Source of the DNA: Bolinopsis microptera
Lineage: Eukaryota > Ctenophora > Tentaculata > Lobata > Bolinopsidae
Reading direction: 5' to 3'
Length of the DNA stretch: 64,000 bases
NCBI RefSeq assembly: GCF_026151205.1
Contig: NC_087080.1
Coordinates: 17,087,337-17,151,336, forward strand
In this document: positions 24,221 through 35,348 of the stretch, one piece after another
Layout of the letters: each line of letters opens with the position of its first letter
Position numbering within the stretch: the first letter of the stretch is position 1
The notes under the pieces: generated by a model
Database searches by the model: none
Seen by the model: the letters and a program-made list of their open reading frames with translations, nothing else
What the model was told of the DNA's origin: nothing
Translations under genes and position numbers: made by a program

Positions 24221-24965
24221 ACCCCTCCGGGTTAGTGCTAGGACCAACAAATTTGACATTTTACTCTTAAATATAGCTATATGAGATCATTATGGAAAAT
24301 ATGAAATGGAATTGGGGACTACCAAATAAATACAACTAAGGTACTATGACTTTTGAAATTGGCGTTATATCTAAACATTATTCCTCAGTCAGAACGTTGA
24401 ATGAATATGAATATCGATAAGGGGCGTCGAGTTAAGCCTGGCAAGCGATAAAAGCTAATAATGATATCGTGTCATGAAGTTTATCAAAGTAGACGACTAT
24501 AATACATGGCTTATATCAAACACGACAAAATTAACCGAACCGGACAAAATCAAATGTAACCGTCGAGACAAGTTTTGGAACTGGTCCAATTAATGTAAGA
24601 GTTTAAGTAATGTAAGCAGTGTGCTGGAGTTTTGCCAGCGCCTGCAATTAGACCGATACGTAGATCGAGTGTATTTATAGTTCTTACGTTAAGCCATAGG
24701 TCACGTGACATTTTTTACCAATTCGCGTCGTAGTAGTTAGTCACGTGATACACGTCATCAAAACACGTGACAGTACGCGGTTGAAATTCTCATGGAATGT
24801 CAAAACAAAACAAATCTTGTTGAGCCAAATTAGCGGGGCGGGATTATAAAAGCTGTGCCGGGGTTATTTATTCAGCGGGAAAAAACTAACAGCGGGAGCC
24901 GGGATTATCAGAATCTATTTAGCGGGAGCCGGGATTATCAGAATCTTATTCTATCCCGGAGGGGT
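24221..24965. mobile_element. 745-bp element flanked by TTATAA
   Basis: It begins ACCCCTCCGGGTTAG and ends CTATCCCGGAGGGGT, terminal inverted repeats with one mismatch. TTATAA lies on both sides (24215-24220 and 24966-24971), the left one shared with the 173-bp element. Near the right end a unit of about 29 bases (AGCGGGAGCCGGGATTATCA plus AATC) is tandemly duplicated. No transposase was found, so it is non-autonomous. Confidence 0.8.
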
Positions 24966-24971
24966 TTATAA

Positions 24972-26221
24972 TGTCTCTCAATTTCTTCCATTGTTCTTCT
25001 AAAGGAGAGTTTCCAAGCTCCTGATCGTTGGTATAGTATTTTTCAGCTATTTTGTTACTATATTCCTGGCTCTTAGATCTATCACGCAAGTTCTCTAAAG
25101 CAGGCTGTCTTACACGCTTCTTTCTTTTCTGTGGACACTTAAGCTTAATAGATACATATCCTCTTACCAGGTAGTGAGTAGTATTTATATCTGCTCCTCT
25201 CATGCTCCTGACATCAAGCAATGAATGGCTCCATCTCGTTGAAATACAAATATGGTCAATTTGAGTGACGGTGTTACCATTTGGGGATCTCCATGTTGTC
25301 TTGTGGATATCCTTGTGTTCAAAAAGTGTGCCTCCGATCGTCAGCTGGTGCATAGCACAGAAATCTAGCATCCGTTTTCCGTTATCATTGGATTCTGTGT
25401 GATATGAGTGTTTTCCTATAACACCAGGGTGAGCATCAGTGTCCCTTCCAACACGAGCATTAAAATCTCCTAAAACTATTTTTATATCATGAGCAGGTAG
25501 TCCCGATTGAACATCATTCAATTCCTTGTAGAATGAGTCTTTTAAACTGATCTCTGCATCCTCAGTTGGAGCATATACCACTGTAACACTAATGTTGATG
25601 TGTTTGCTATGTAAACGGGCAGTCATAACCCGTCCTGATACAGGGGTGTATGATATGAGAGTATTCTTCATCTTTTTGGACAGTACAACACCGACTCCTT
25701 CTCTCCGTACCCCATCATTTCCTGCCAGAATACACCAAAACAGCCCCATTTCCCAAAGTCTGAGTTCCCGATCCAGCCATATGTGTTTCAGTTACCCCAA
25801 GGAGCTCTAGTCCATAATCATCAAACCCTTTTCCCAATTGATACATCTTGCTGGAATTGCTGACAAGAGAAGTAACATTCCATGTACTGATACAGAGAGG
25901 ATTCTTTACAATATTTACAGGATTAGACATACTTGACTGTCTGTTTACAAATGATAAATCTGATGAAGGAATTCTGTATTTACAGTGTTTACGTCGGCTC
26001 TTACGGGAGTTGCAAACAGACATCAAGCTACTAGGGTCCTTTCGGCTTTGCCTAGTCGCCGTCATCACTCCACCTGCGCCTCCACGTATAATACTATTGA
26101 ATGACACTGTAGACGTTTCTGTAGCGGTTTGATTTAAGGTGGATGGTTTGCCGGACCTTCGCACCCGATCCAGAGGCAGCACCGACATCAAAATGTAAGC
26201 CCTCCGTCCGGACACCAGCAT
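24972..26221 (-). pseudogene. LINE AP endonuclease, frameshifted
   Basis: Reading from 26221, the frame reaches the endonuclease start (CISTWNVTSL, LLGVTETHM), then shifts phase at about 25725. After the shift come VVLSKKMKN, VVYAPTEDAE, KIVLGDFNARVGRD (GDFNAR motif), RMLDFCAMHQLTIGGT, TTWRSPNG and QIDHICIS. It ends at EEQWKKLRDI, where the TTATAA-flanked elements have entered. Similar proteins are often annotated craniofacial-development-protein-2-like. They are LINE endonucleases. Confidence 0.92.
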
Positions 26222-26591
26222 GCTGGTGGTTAGGTTCGATACGTAAAATTAAAGCATGCAGAGCTTCTAAAGCCCTTAGGGAATCAAAATTGAACCGTAA
26301 GTGATCATGTTTGAGACAAGATCACCAAGCAAATGCTCGATTACACAGGGCAACCAAGACTTGGACAAAATGGTGAACCGTGAGTGACACACAGATGACC
26401 CTGCCACAAGACAGCATCACCGAGCACCACCCAGCAATTGCATCCTCTCGCCACCACAGCAACCGACCCCCCAGTGATATAGCACTGACAGGCAATTAAC
26501 GGTTTTATGGTGTTACCACTCCCAGGTGATCTGTGCTAACAGACTCGGACCAGATGCAATGGGGAGCAATGGGGAGCATCAATTTTATACA

Positions 26592-29500
26592 CCTATCAAA
26601 TTATTTTACCTAATTCGATTATTTTTACTCATTTCATGTCTGCAACTTCAGAAAAATACTTGGCTCTGATTGAATGGAATTAGAAATGATGAACTAAATG
26701 CCTCCTTCTCTGCTTAAGTTAATCTATTTTCTTTAAGTTTCCACGTTAGACTACAATTGCCATTTATTCAAACTACAGTACGTGTCATTTATTCAAACTG
26801 CACGTGTCATTTAGCAATTCATGAATCTTCAATTGTCAATATGCCACGATTGATGATATCCAAATGTTTGTACCGCACCGACGTTACAATATGTAGCACG
26901 TCATTTATTTCAAATGACTTTGACCACCCATTTGTTTTCTTTTTAATCCGACCTCCGAATTATCACCATGCATCCATTTAGTTTGACAAGCTTAGATCGC
27001 AGCGTTTTACGTTTTACGCAGAGAAACTGATAATTTTCATTTTTGTCTTATTTGATAACGGAGCTATAGTTTTGCGAAACATCAAACAAGCCTAAATTCT
27101 AAGCTGTCATTAAGTTTTGAGCCGAAACAGAGTTACAGAGAGGGTTGCATAATTCAAATTTTTTGCGATTTCTTCATGCATGGGTACGTACGTGGGTTTA
27201 CCGCAATTAAAATTTTATTTTTTACCGTCAAAACTTTACAAATACAAGTGGCTTCTCCTAAGCCAAACAAACGCAACCTTTAAATTTAGTAGTTCAGCTA
27301 GTAGTTCAGCTACTAAGTTCAGGATGGGCAAATTTATGAATAAGAGGTCTTGAAAGTATTAAGACGTAAATCACGAATTTTGGGTTTAATCAACCCCCAA
27401 ATTCAACATTATTCTACTTTTGACTTGATATCTATAGTTAGGGACTCCTTTGTTTAATATAACAGTGGTTGCTTGAAGTGATTTTCAAAAAAGTGCTCCT
27501 TCATCAGAAACCCATAATCGGGGTTTTGGTGGTGCCGCATCAGAAAAGAGATTCTACGGTGTAATTTGTACAAGGATATACTCTAAACACGATTAGACTA
27601 TGTACGTGAAAATCAGCCATTTTACCTCATCGAGATTAACCATCTGGACCAAGAAAGCACTGACCAATTTTAAGAAATGTTGAGCAATTCGTAATGATCA
27701 GTTTTCTAATTTCTTTTGCCAACCCTGCACTCTGAACGTAAATTTGAGCTCAACTTCAGTGTTAAAATTTAAAAGCCGCTTATATTAAATAGTTTGTTTA
27801 TCACTATCAGACACGAATGTTTAGTATTATTTCATAGTTTTCATGACTGTGTTGACAGCAGTGCTTATTTGGATTGCTGAACTTATTTTAAATCCGCATT
27901 GTAAACTTAAAATATTTATTGACTGTGTTACATGTAATTTCTTATTTTTGCTAAAGGATTGCTTTGACAATAGTTTAATTATGTCCTTATAAAATTACAT
28001 AGCTGAATACATAAACTAACACCTAAATCTGGATTTTTTTTTTCTTTGTTAATAGATTTACCGCATAAGTGATCGCATCTTAATCGGGGGTGAACTGAAT
28101 CGGTCCCATTTTGATAAGAGGAAACTACGGTATCGTCTGAAATCCATGAGCCGATATGTTATACTGAATAGTAACATTAACAATATCAGATAGGCAATTA
28201 CAGGTGGCATTCCGTTGACAAGTTCTCTTCCAACACCATTTTTCCGGAATAATTAATACATTCCAACCATGGTAATTACCAGAGCGGCGGCACTTGGACA
28301 TCTCACTTGAACTTCTAAAAATATCTTTTAAATCAATTAACAATTTGACGGACCACTATACCAACCTTAAGTTGCCGCATCTTTGCACTTCTTCAATTTC
28401 TTAGAAATGTCATCCGCTTTCAGTTTCAAAGAAATTAACGCGTTCGGAGGTGGAATAATTTGTGATTGTTATTTTTTCCGGGTGATTCTAAGTGATAACC
28501 TCTGGCCACTTTTATGTATGAGGTTTTCTGTAAATTGTTTTCGGCCATTTCGTCACTTATTAAACAAGTTATTTATTATTTCAACACTTGACAATCAAAG
28601 TTCGATTCCCGTCAAATAAGATTCGCTGATACAAATTAGCTCCATTCTTGATTGTTGTTTCCTGTTATATTTATCGTTTAAATGAACACTTAAAACACGT
28701 ACAGAATGACGTGCAATTAATTATATTCTGGAAGTGTGAAAGCAACACCCGAATTTCTTGGAATTACTCGGGATTTATCATTTTCTGGAGACTTGACTGT
28801 GGAACTAGCTTATTATTTAAATAAACTTCATTCCAATTTCCGAATTATGAGTTTTGTTTTATTTTTGTCTGTTTATGACGCGGAGAACTGTGAAAACGTA
28901 TCTCTTGCGTTGAGTTTACCTTCGAGCGTTGAATGACATACATGCTATTATACGGTGAGTTTAACCGTGCCTACGGCCGGGACTTCACTATCGCAGTTGA
29001 ATTGCAAAAGTATAATTATAAACAGTGCAAAAGTTAACATTGTGCAAAAGTATAAACTCGCTCAGTAGTTGAAACTGACAGCATCAGAGTAAATTTAATT
29101 CTGAGCGCCCATCACGTAATACGTATCCAATAGTAATAGTAATACTTAATAGGCTCCACTGCCAAATTATCTAATTATGTCCAAAGGAGTAATTAGGGGA
29201 GCTGTAAATGGAGAGAGTGAGAGAGAGGGACAAAAAGTGAGTCACATTTGCAGTACAAAACCATCAATTAAACCACTTACCACTGGCCGAATGTGCAAAT
29301 TGGCTTCGTCAGAGTTTTGTCGTTACTATACCTGAAAAACCAGTCCCATAACTCTTACCGTTTTCTTGATTAAACCGTTAAGAAATTACCCACAGACAGA
29401 CCCACAGACAGACAGACACACACACACATTTTGGGATTATTAGTATTGATAGGTTTATCTTGGGTTCGTACTTCGTATGATAAATGTGTTTATTAGTGTG

Positions 29501-30271
29501 ATTCATGTCATTAATTTCATAGTCCTTCAATATTTGGCGTTGAAGGTATTTAAAGCTTTTGTCGCACACTTATATCAATATCATTATATTCGTTTGGCCA
29601 TTCCGCCAAAGGCAAAATTAATGGTCATAATATTAATAAGTACGTGCATGACAAATACTTTATTATTTATTATGGCCTAGTTCAGTCACTTAAATTTATG
29701 CCGTTTTGTTATTTTTTGCGTACTTTGATTGCGATGAGCTATTTTTTAATCAAAACGCAAATATCAAAGGACAAATATCAAACAATGTTTGCGGCGAATG
29801 TCAGTACAATCCACAACTCCCTGAATATCTCTGAGTTACTACGACTGTCGGGCTCTCAACAGGTTTATCATTAAAATTACTACCATCTGTTAATTTAACA
29901 GACGATTCTATGTTTGCTGAATTTACTAGATCCATCTTTGTCATATCTTTTAAGTGCTGTTAAAATCTACATGATGACGTTCGATCAACACGATGGCCAT
30001 GAAATCAATATTGTGACCAAGATTAATATGAAAATTAAGTTTAAAGTTGATGATTAAATCAACATGCTGATCATCATAAATAAATCAACATAATAATTGA
30101 AATCAACATCGATATTAAAATCTACATGGCACATACTGATCAGGATCATTGTGATTAAATGATTATCTAAATTAGGTTAATGGTCAATAATTATTAATTC
30201 AAGATATGAACATCTATCATTTTATATATTTATCGTTTTAAACCCGTTTTTTAAACCCCATTCTATTTCAG
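26592..30271. other. non-coding; probably upstream region or intron of the GPCR gene
   Basis: No exon recognised. It contains a short CA repeat near 29415-29428 and an ATCAACAT-rich stretch at about 29975-30130. The first exon(s) of the GPCR, which would carry the start and the beginning of helix 1, may be here but could not be identified. Confidence 0.4.
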
Positions 30272-31999
30272 AGCCTACTGTTCCTGTTCAACCTATTACT
30301 CTGTTTTGCCTCAATAGTCTGTAACACCATCGTACTCTACGGAGCAGCGAGACGACGAGCCCTCAAATCAGACGCAACAACCATCCTCCTCCTGGAGGCA
30401 CTCACTGTACTGGATATCCTGATAACTCTAGCTAACCTGGTGCCAGTAACTGTCACCTCCCACGCGGGAAGATGGGTGCTAGGACCCGCTCTGTGTGTGA
30501 TAACCTCGCTGTTTACCCGGTACCTTTACTTCACTGAGTTGTTGGTGGTATCCTTCATTTCCCTCCACAGACTGAGAGTTGTGCTGATGAGGAGGGCGGG
30601 GAGACCCAGCTTCTTACAGAGACGCAGACAGATACTCATCACTAAAATATTCCTCACCGTTATTTTCTTCTTACCCTTCCTTCCTCTCTGCGCATCTCTG
30701 TTTGGTCCGTCTAGGGCGGAGTTTGTGATGATGTACCTGTCCTGTGTGGTACCCGCTCTTTCAGAAGTGTGGGAGTATGTGGCGCTATCTTACCTTATCT
30801 TACCCTCAGCCATCGTCATCATCAGCAACCTCATTATCACCTACAATATCCTCACTTTCAATGCTAAGGGCCGCGGAGGATTCTTCTCTAGTCTTCAGGC
30901 TTCTCTTAATCCGGGTGCCAAGATAAAGGGTCCTATTTGTCGGAAAAAGAAGCTAAACCACTCGACCTACCTGACTATCTTATTAATCTGTATAGTGTTC
31001 ATGGTAACGTACAGTCCAGTGTATGTGCAGATGATTACCAGTAGTCATGAAAACAACCATGCTCCTTCAGAACCCTGGCTGGGAGCTCTCTCTATAGAGC
31101 TACTGTCTCTCAATGTTATAGCTAACCCTATAGTATACACTTTCTCTAACACTAGGTTTAGAAGGTATGTTATCAACCTGATACACTGCAGGAAACAGGA
31201 CCCTGGCTCTAAGAAGTTTGGAGATGATGAAACTTCCTCTGAAGGGTTTATATCCAGTTTCTTCTCCACAGCTAGGACGTCAGTGGCGACTATGAGGGCG
31301 TCTGTTGTAAGTGCTTCTAGATCCTCTACAGTGCGGCTCAGCAAGTTGTCCACCGCTTCCAACAAGTCCTCTCTCAAATGTAAATCTGTTGAAAACTTCA
31401 GTTCAGCTGACCAACTAAAAGTGGGTCTGACAGTAAACAGTGACTGTATTGAGAGAATGAGGCCGGTATCACGAGGCTCCAGACCCACCTACAGGAGGGT
31501 TAAAAGTTGGAACGCTGTCCCCGCTATTTCCGAGAACGACCATGACTCTTCTCTCTCTTCAGGGCGATCTCAAATTGCAAAACCTCGCTCCTGCAGCTCC
31601 ATTCCGGGGAAAGGAAAAAACAAAGGAGTTCTCATAAGCACGAAGTTACAAAGAGGTGACAAATATTTATCCACCGCAGATACATCATCACGATGCAGCG
31701 GTGTTACCTTCTCCATTGGAGACAGTGTCCTCACATCCGAGCTACCCAGACAGGTTTCCGATCCCGGACCTAAACCTGAACTGCCCTGCAAATCCATCCT
31801 GAAGACACCTGAAGATGAAGAGGAGGCTATGATATCGAGCTTCTTCCCGTCAAGTGACGACGAAGAGGAGGGTGGTATTGGCTGTGGGAGACATAGTTTA
31901 AGGCGAGGAAGTGAGCGGAGAGTGGGCGTGGTTTGCGTCGAGGAGGTTTGTGTTCACAACAATACTAATCGAGCCAATAAGCCATGTGGTCAGTTATAG
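30272..31999 (+). CDS. rhodopsin-class GPCR, large 3' exon
   Basis: Begins after the acceptor CTATTTCAG at 30271 and runs 575 codons to a stop, so the start and N-terminus are missing. Helix 1 has NTIVLY; helix 2 has LEALTVLD; W68 in the first outer loop is followed by C75, the usual disulfide position. Twenty-five residues later, at the DRY position, is HRL (Arg100). Helix 6 has VTYSPVY, keeping the Pro but lacking the Trp of CWxP. Helix 7 has NPIVY near residue 285. The cytoplasmic tail is unusually long (about 270 residues) and rich in Ser and Thr, with several acidic patches. This is clearly class A; ligand and subfamily are not recognised. Confidence 0.88.
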   Translation, partial: SLLFLFNLLLCFASIVCNTIVLYGAARRRALKSDATTILLLEALTVLDILITLANLVPVTVTSHAGRWVLGPALCVITSLFTRYLYFTELLVVSFISLHRLRVVLMRRAGRPSFLQRRRQILITKIFLTVIFFLPFLPLCASLFGPSRAEFVMMYLSCVVPALSEVWEYVALSYLILPSAIVIISNLIITYNILTFNAKGRGGFFSSLQASLNPGAKIKGPICRKKKLNHSTYLTILLICIVFMVTYSPVYVQMITSSHENNHAPSEPWLGALSIELLSLNVIANPIVYTFSNTRFRRYVINLIHCRKQDPGSKKFGDDETSSEGFISSFFSTARTSVATMRASVVSASRSSTVRLSKLSTASNKSSLKCKSVENFSSADQLKVGLTVNSDCIERMRPVSRGSRPTYRRVKSWNAVPAISENDHDSSLSSGRSQIAKPRSCSSIPGKGKNKGVLISTKLQRGDKYLSTADTSSRCSGVTFSIGDSVLTSELPRQVSDPGPKPELPCKSILKTPEDEEEAMISSFFPSSDDEEEGGIGCGRHSLRRGSERRVGVVCVEEVCVHNNTNRANKPCGQL

Positions 32000-32806
32000 C
32001 AAGCTTCATTAGAAGTTTATCTAGATTGTTTCAATGTTTCAGAGACCAAATCATATAAATGAAAGAAAACAATGTTGACAAAGAAACACGTGTCCCTCTA
32101 TTTAACCCCTCTCGTGTTCATACGGTCGATGGTTAAAGGACAAAGACTGATAATCACAATTTAACGATTCGCTACAGAAAAGAAGGAAGTGGATTCATTT
32201 TAAAGCAGCTAAATCAATATTTGATCGTGCTGATATTTGCATATTTTAATTTTATTCTTACCAAACAATATCTTCTGATAAAAATTATGATCCAACTCCT
32301 AGCAAAGCAGACTTATTTTTTCCATTTTTGATCTAATACGAACTATAGCACAGTGTTTTGTTGTTTAAGGACAGTTTTTGCTGATTTGGCACTCTATCTA
32401 TGTGTGTGAGAACTAGCTATTACGGTTTTAGACTGGTATTCACTTTACTTTAGTTTTTTCACCCTGTTATTCCTATTATCTAGAATTGCTAGTCTTAGAA
32501 TGAATCGAAGTACCGTCGAAATTCGCCGGCTTTATTCAAAACAAAGAGTTAAATTATTTAACAACTTGTTAAGTTTACTTATAACTTAATAAGTAGCTAA
32601 GTTTTATAACTACTCTTTCCAGCAGCTCGTGTCGAGTAGCGGTCCCCATTTCACCCTGGTGTGGGTTATTGGTTGTCATCAATATATCATATTTGGAACA
32701 CGTCTCACTGCCTCATGGTCAATATTCACATGTAGGTGATATGAGTACTGAGTATTGTGTTTGTAGATAAGAGACTCAGGAGGACTCAGCATTATAAATG
32801 TTTTTG
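32000..32806. other. 3' flank of the GPCR gene, nothing else seen
   Basis: AT-rich sequence probably including the 3' untranslated region. No separate feature is recognised. Confidence 0.4.
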
Positions 32807-32808
32807 TA

Positions 32809-33574
32809 CAGGGTGGGCCAAAAGTCAGTGGGCATACGTTGGCCTTCATAGCTCAGTCACTGAGTGCCCAATTGAAATAATTCTTTCTGGTATGACTTAC
32901 TACCACCACTGGTTCGAGGAATTTGTCAAATCGATAAATATTAGAGTTCTTTTTTTTTCAAATGAAGGTTCATTTTTGCATTTATTTGATAGTTTTGATA
33001 GTCGAATCGAGCTAAATTTTATTGAATTGTGTTTGGCCATTCGAATTACGTTTGTCCTGAAAAATTAGAACTGTAGCTTCTCAGATGACAGAGATATGAA
33101 GCATAACGAGTTTATTCATTACGTGTGATCAGGTGATTGGATTACCTAATCACGTGATTAGGTGACCCCGTTAACCACCCCGTTAATCATTATGGGAATT
33201 GTTAAGGGTGCCCATTTAAGGTGTCGTGTCACATTAAATCACCCAGTCAATGTTGTTATTGTTAACGAGATACAGAAAATGCTTGATAACTTCGTCATTT
33301 CTAATCCGTTTTGCCTCATGTTTTCAGATCATATGCAACATTTAATAACTACCGTCTCTGAAAAAAATAGGCGTTCAGCATGTTCAGAGAAAACGATATA
33401 GGTGTTTTAATATTGAATGGGCGTGGTCTTAAATATACGAATTTTCAAATTTTGACGACGAAATCCTCGAACCAGTAAGTACAGTATGCCATCTGCAAAG
33501 CAACAGCTCTCAAATATAAAACACAGCGGAGCTATTAAGGCCAACGTATGCCCACTGACTTTTGGCCCACCCTG
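32809..33574. mobile_element. mariner-type MITE, 766 bp
   Basis: Terminal inverted repeats of about 46 bases differ at one position. They start CAGGGTGGGCCAAAAGTCAG, resembling known Tc1/mariner ends. The dinucleotide TA flanks both sides (32807-32808 and 33575-33576), the expected target duplication. The interior has no usable transposase frame, so the copy is non-autonomous. Confidence 0.88.
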
Positions 33575-33832
33575 TAGTTAAGGACCTTGTTTAAGTGTTA
33601 CTCCATTAAAGTGACTATTTATTATTGCACCGAATCAAATGTTTTGATTGGCTTTGTTCGTTTTATTTCGAGAGTACAGAAGAATGTTTCTTTTTTTAAT
33701 TTTTGTATTCTCAGAATTTGACGAATCTTTTTTGCGATTTTATAAAAACAACCATATGTTTCACTTTCAATTGTTATTTTCAACGAAAATAATTGATCTT
33801 GCCAAAATAAATTTGAAATATCTACATGCCGG

Positions 33833-34297
33833 CTAATTCCATGGGAAGTTCTGGGGCCTGTATTCAGCATCGTAACGAGCCTGAGGCTTCACTACGTTCA
33901 GGTCAGGATCCAGAATAGTGAGGGCGGGGATGTACCTCTGTTGGGTGAGAGAGAACAAGTCGCTAATCTTGTGGTTCTCAGACCAGGGCAGTCTCACCCA
34001 CGGCATCTTCTGGAAGAAGGAGTTGGAGGCGTCCTCGTACCTATCACGTGATACCCAGATGACCTCGAAGTCGTGGCCAGCTGCCAAGATATCGTTGTAA
34101 GCCTCGATCAGTTTAGGAGTGAATCTCCTGCAAGGTCCACACCAGGAGGCGGAGAAGTAGAGGCCGATGTACTTTCCTTTGAGATCGTTGAAAGTGACAG
34201 CGTTACCCTGAACATCGTAGAAGGTTGTGTCGAGGAGTCCGGCAATGTCAACAGAGGCAGCAGCCGCGAACAAGGCCACCAGTAGTAAAAACTTCAT
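33833..34297 (-). CDS. secreted nucleoredoxin/tryparedoxin-like thioredoxin-fold protein
   Basis: A single-exon gene of 154 residues. Residues 1-15 form a signal peptide (MKFLLLVALFAAAAS). The mature part has the thioredoxin fold with the catalytic pair in WCGPC at residues 52-56, preceded by GLYFSAS, and the cis-Pro loop RYIPALTIL near residue 127. EVIWVSRDR and MPWVRLPW are typical of the nucleoredoxin/tryparedoxin group, whose members are usually cytosolic. The signal peptide predicts export or ER entry here. It probably reduces or forms disulfides. A TATA box lies 69-75 bases upstream of the ATG. There is no retention signal of the KDEL kind at the C-terminus, which ends FPWN. Confidence 0.9.
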   Translation of the reverse strand: MKFLLLVALFAAAASVDIAGLLDTTFYDVQGNAVTFNDLKGKYIGLYFSASWCGPCRRFTPKLIEAYNDILAAGHDFEVIWVSRDRYEDASNSFFQKMPWVRLPWSENHKISDLFSLTQQRYIPALTILDPDLNVVKPQARYDAEYRPQNFPWN

Positions 34298-34365
34298 CTT
34301 GTAGGAAGAGTTTGTAGATGTGTTGAATAAGAAGGAGGTAAAGAGATAATGGGCTGAGAGGACTG

Positions 34366-34372
34366 TTTTATA
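34366..34372 (-). promoter_or_regulatory. TATA box of the thioredoxin-fold gene
   Basis: TATAAAA on the minus strand, about 70 bases before the ATG, leaving room for a short leader. Confidence 0.6.
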
Positions 34373-35164
34373 CTGCGTCCGAACATGGGACTAGCTTTCA
34401 GAACAATCATAAATTGAGTGACAAATTCATTAAACAGCTGGTGTAACAAAGTGGATGTTAGAAGACTAAGCTTTTCTGACGTTTATTGGTTTCGCGAGGA
34501 TTTTCTTTGTTCCATAAGTTCATTGATTCTTTTAGCACGGTCTTCAAGAGCTCATAAAACAATTTGAAAAGTTCGTTCCTTTAAATACGAAGTTGTAAAA
34601 TCGCATTATTTTATATAGATCAGATTAGCATGGTTGTTCAGAATTCAGCTGAAGCAGCACTAGGAGTAACTGCTGAGAATTATTTCAACATCAACTCCAG
34701 TTCAGTGGACACAAAGTAATTTAGATCTCTTCTTCTTAACACATGCGAAACTGTGAAACTTACTGAAATGCTTCAACCGTGCGTTAAATGTCCGTGCGAT
34801 AACCGTGCGTCAAGTAAACTTAATGTAAGTGTCTCACGACGAATGCCGGGTTGCCAAGGATAGGAAAGCAAGTAAACCAATGGTTTAAAACCTAATGGTT
34901 TATTCAACGTTAAACACTAACCCTCATAAGAGATGACTGACGACTGGTCACAACTGCATATAATTCCCACGAAGTTGACTGGGTATCCAATCTGCTAGAT
35001 TGAGACGTGATCCGGTTCTTGTCATGATTTATCATAAAATCGTATTAACCCAATAGCATTCTGCCAGTTGGAGATTACTTCTGATCATGTGATCCCTTTC
35101 TTCCCAGGGTGCTGCATGTTACCTTCCCACCATAACTCCCGCCATGTAATCTGCATGCGATCCA

Positions 35165-35271
35165 GGCATCGTCCCCACCCTCTCAGCGGTGTCAAGTCAC
35201 CCCTATCGGGGTGTGTTACGTCACTGCTATCGTCACACCTCCTATCGGTGCCAACGTCATGAGTATATATA
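35165..35271 (+). promoter_or_regulatory. promoter region of the SIX gene
   Basis: TATATATA at 35264-35271 lies 78-85 bases before the ATG. Upstream are a TTACGTCA box (CRE-like), a hairpin CACCCCTATCGGGGTG, and a second CTATCGGTG copy. The binding factors are not known. Confidence 0.5.
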
Positions 35272-35348
35272 CCAGCCGATACGTCAGCTTTCATATCATC
35301 TCTAGTTAACAACTACTCACTACGAACACAGATACGAACTATTACGAA

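Larger units (their letters stand above)
21930..26577 (-). mobile_element. full-length LINE (RTE-like), split by two nested elements
   Basis: Exact 14-base copies of ATCAATTTTATACA at 21916-21929 and 26578-26591 mark the target-site duplication, so both ends are defined. On the minus strand the order is a 5' leader of about 355 bases, AP endonuclease, linker, reverse transcriptase, and a 3' tail of ATGTAAC repeats. Two adjacent fold-back elements (24042-24965) interrupt it between endonuclease and polymerase. Without them the element is about 3.7 kb. Clade assignment to an RTE-like group rests on endonuclease and RT motifs and the repetitive tail, and is inference. Confidence 0.9.

Noticed and set aside
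32757-33401. Two plus-strand frames of 103 and 79 codons.
   Set aside because: They lie in or across the mariner-type MITE and do not resemble a transposase.
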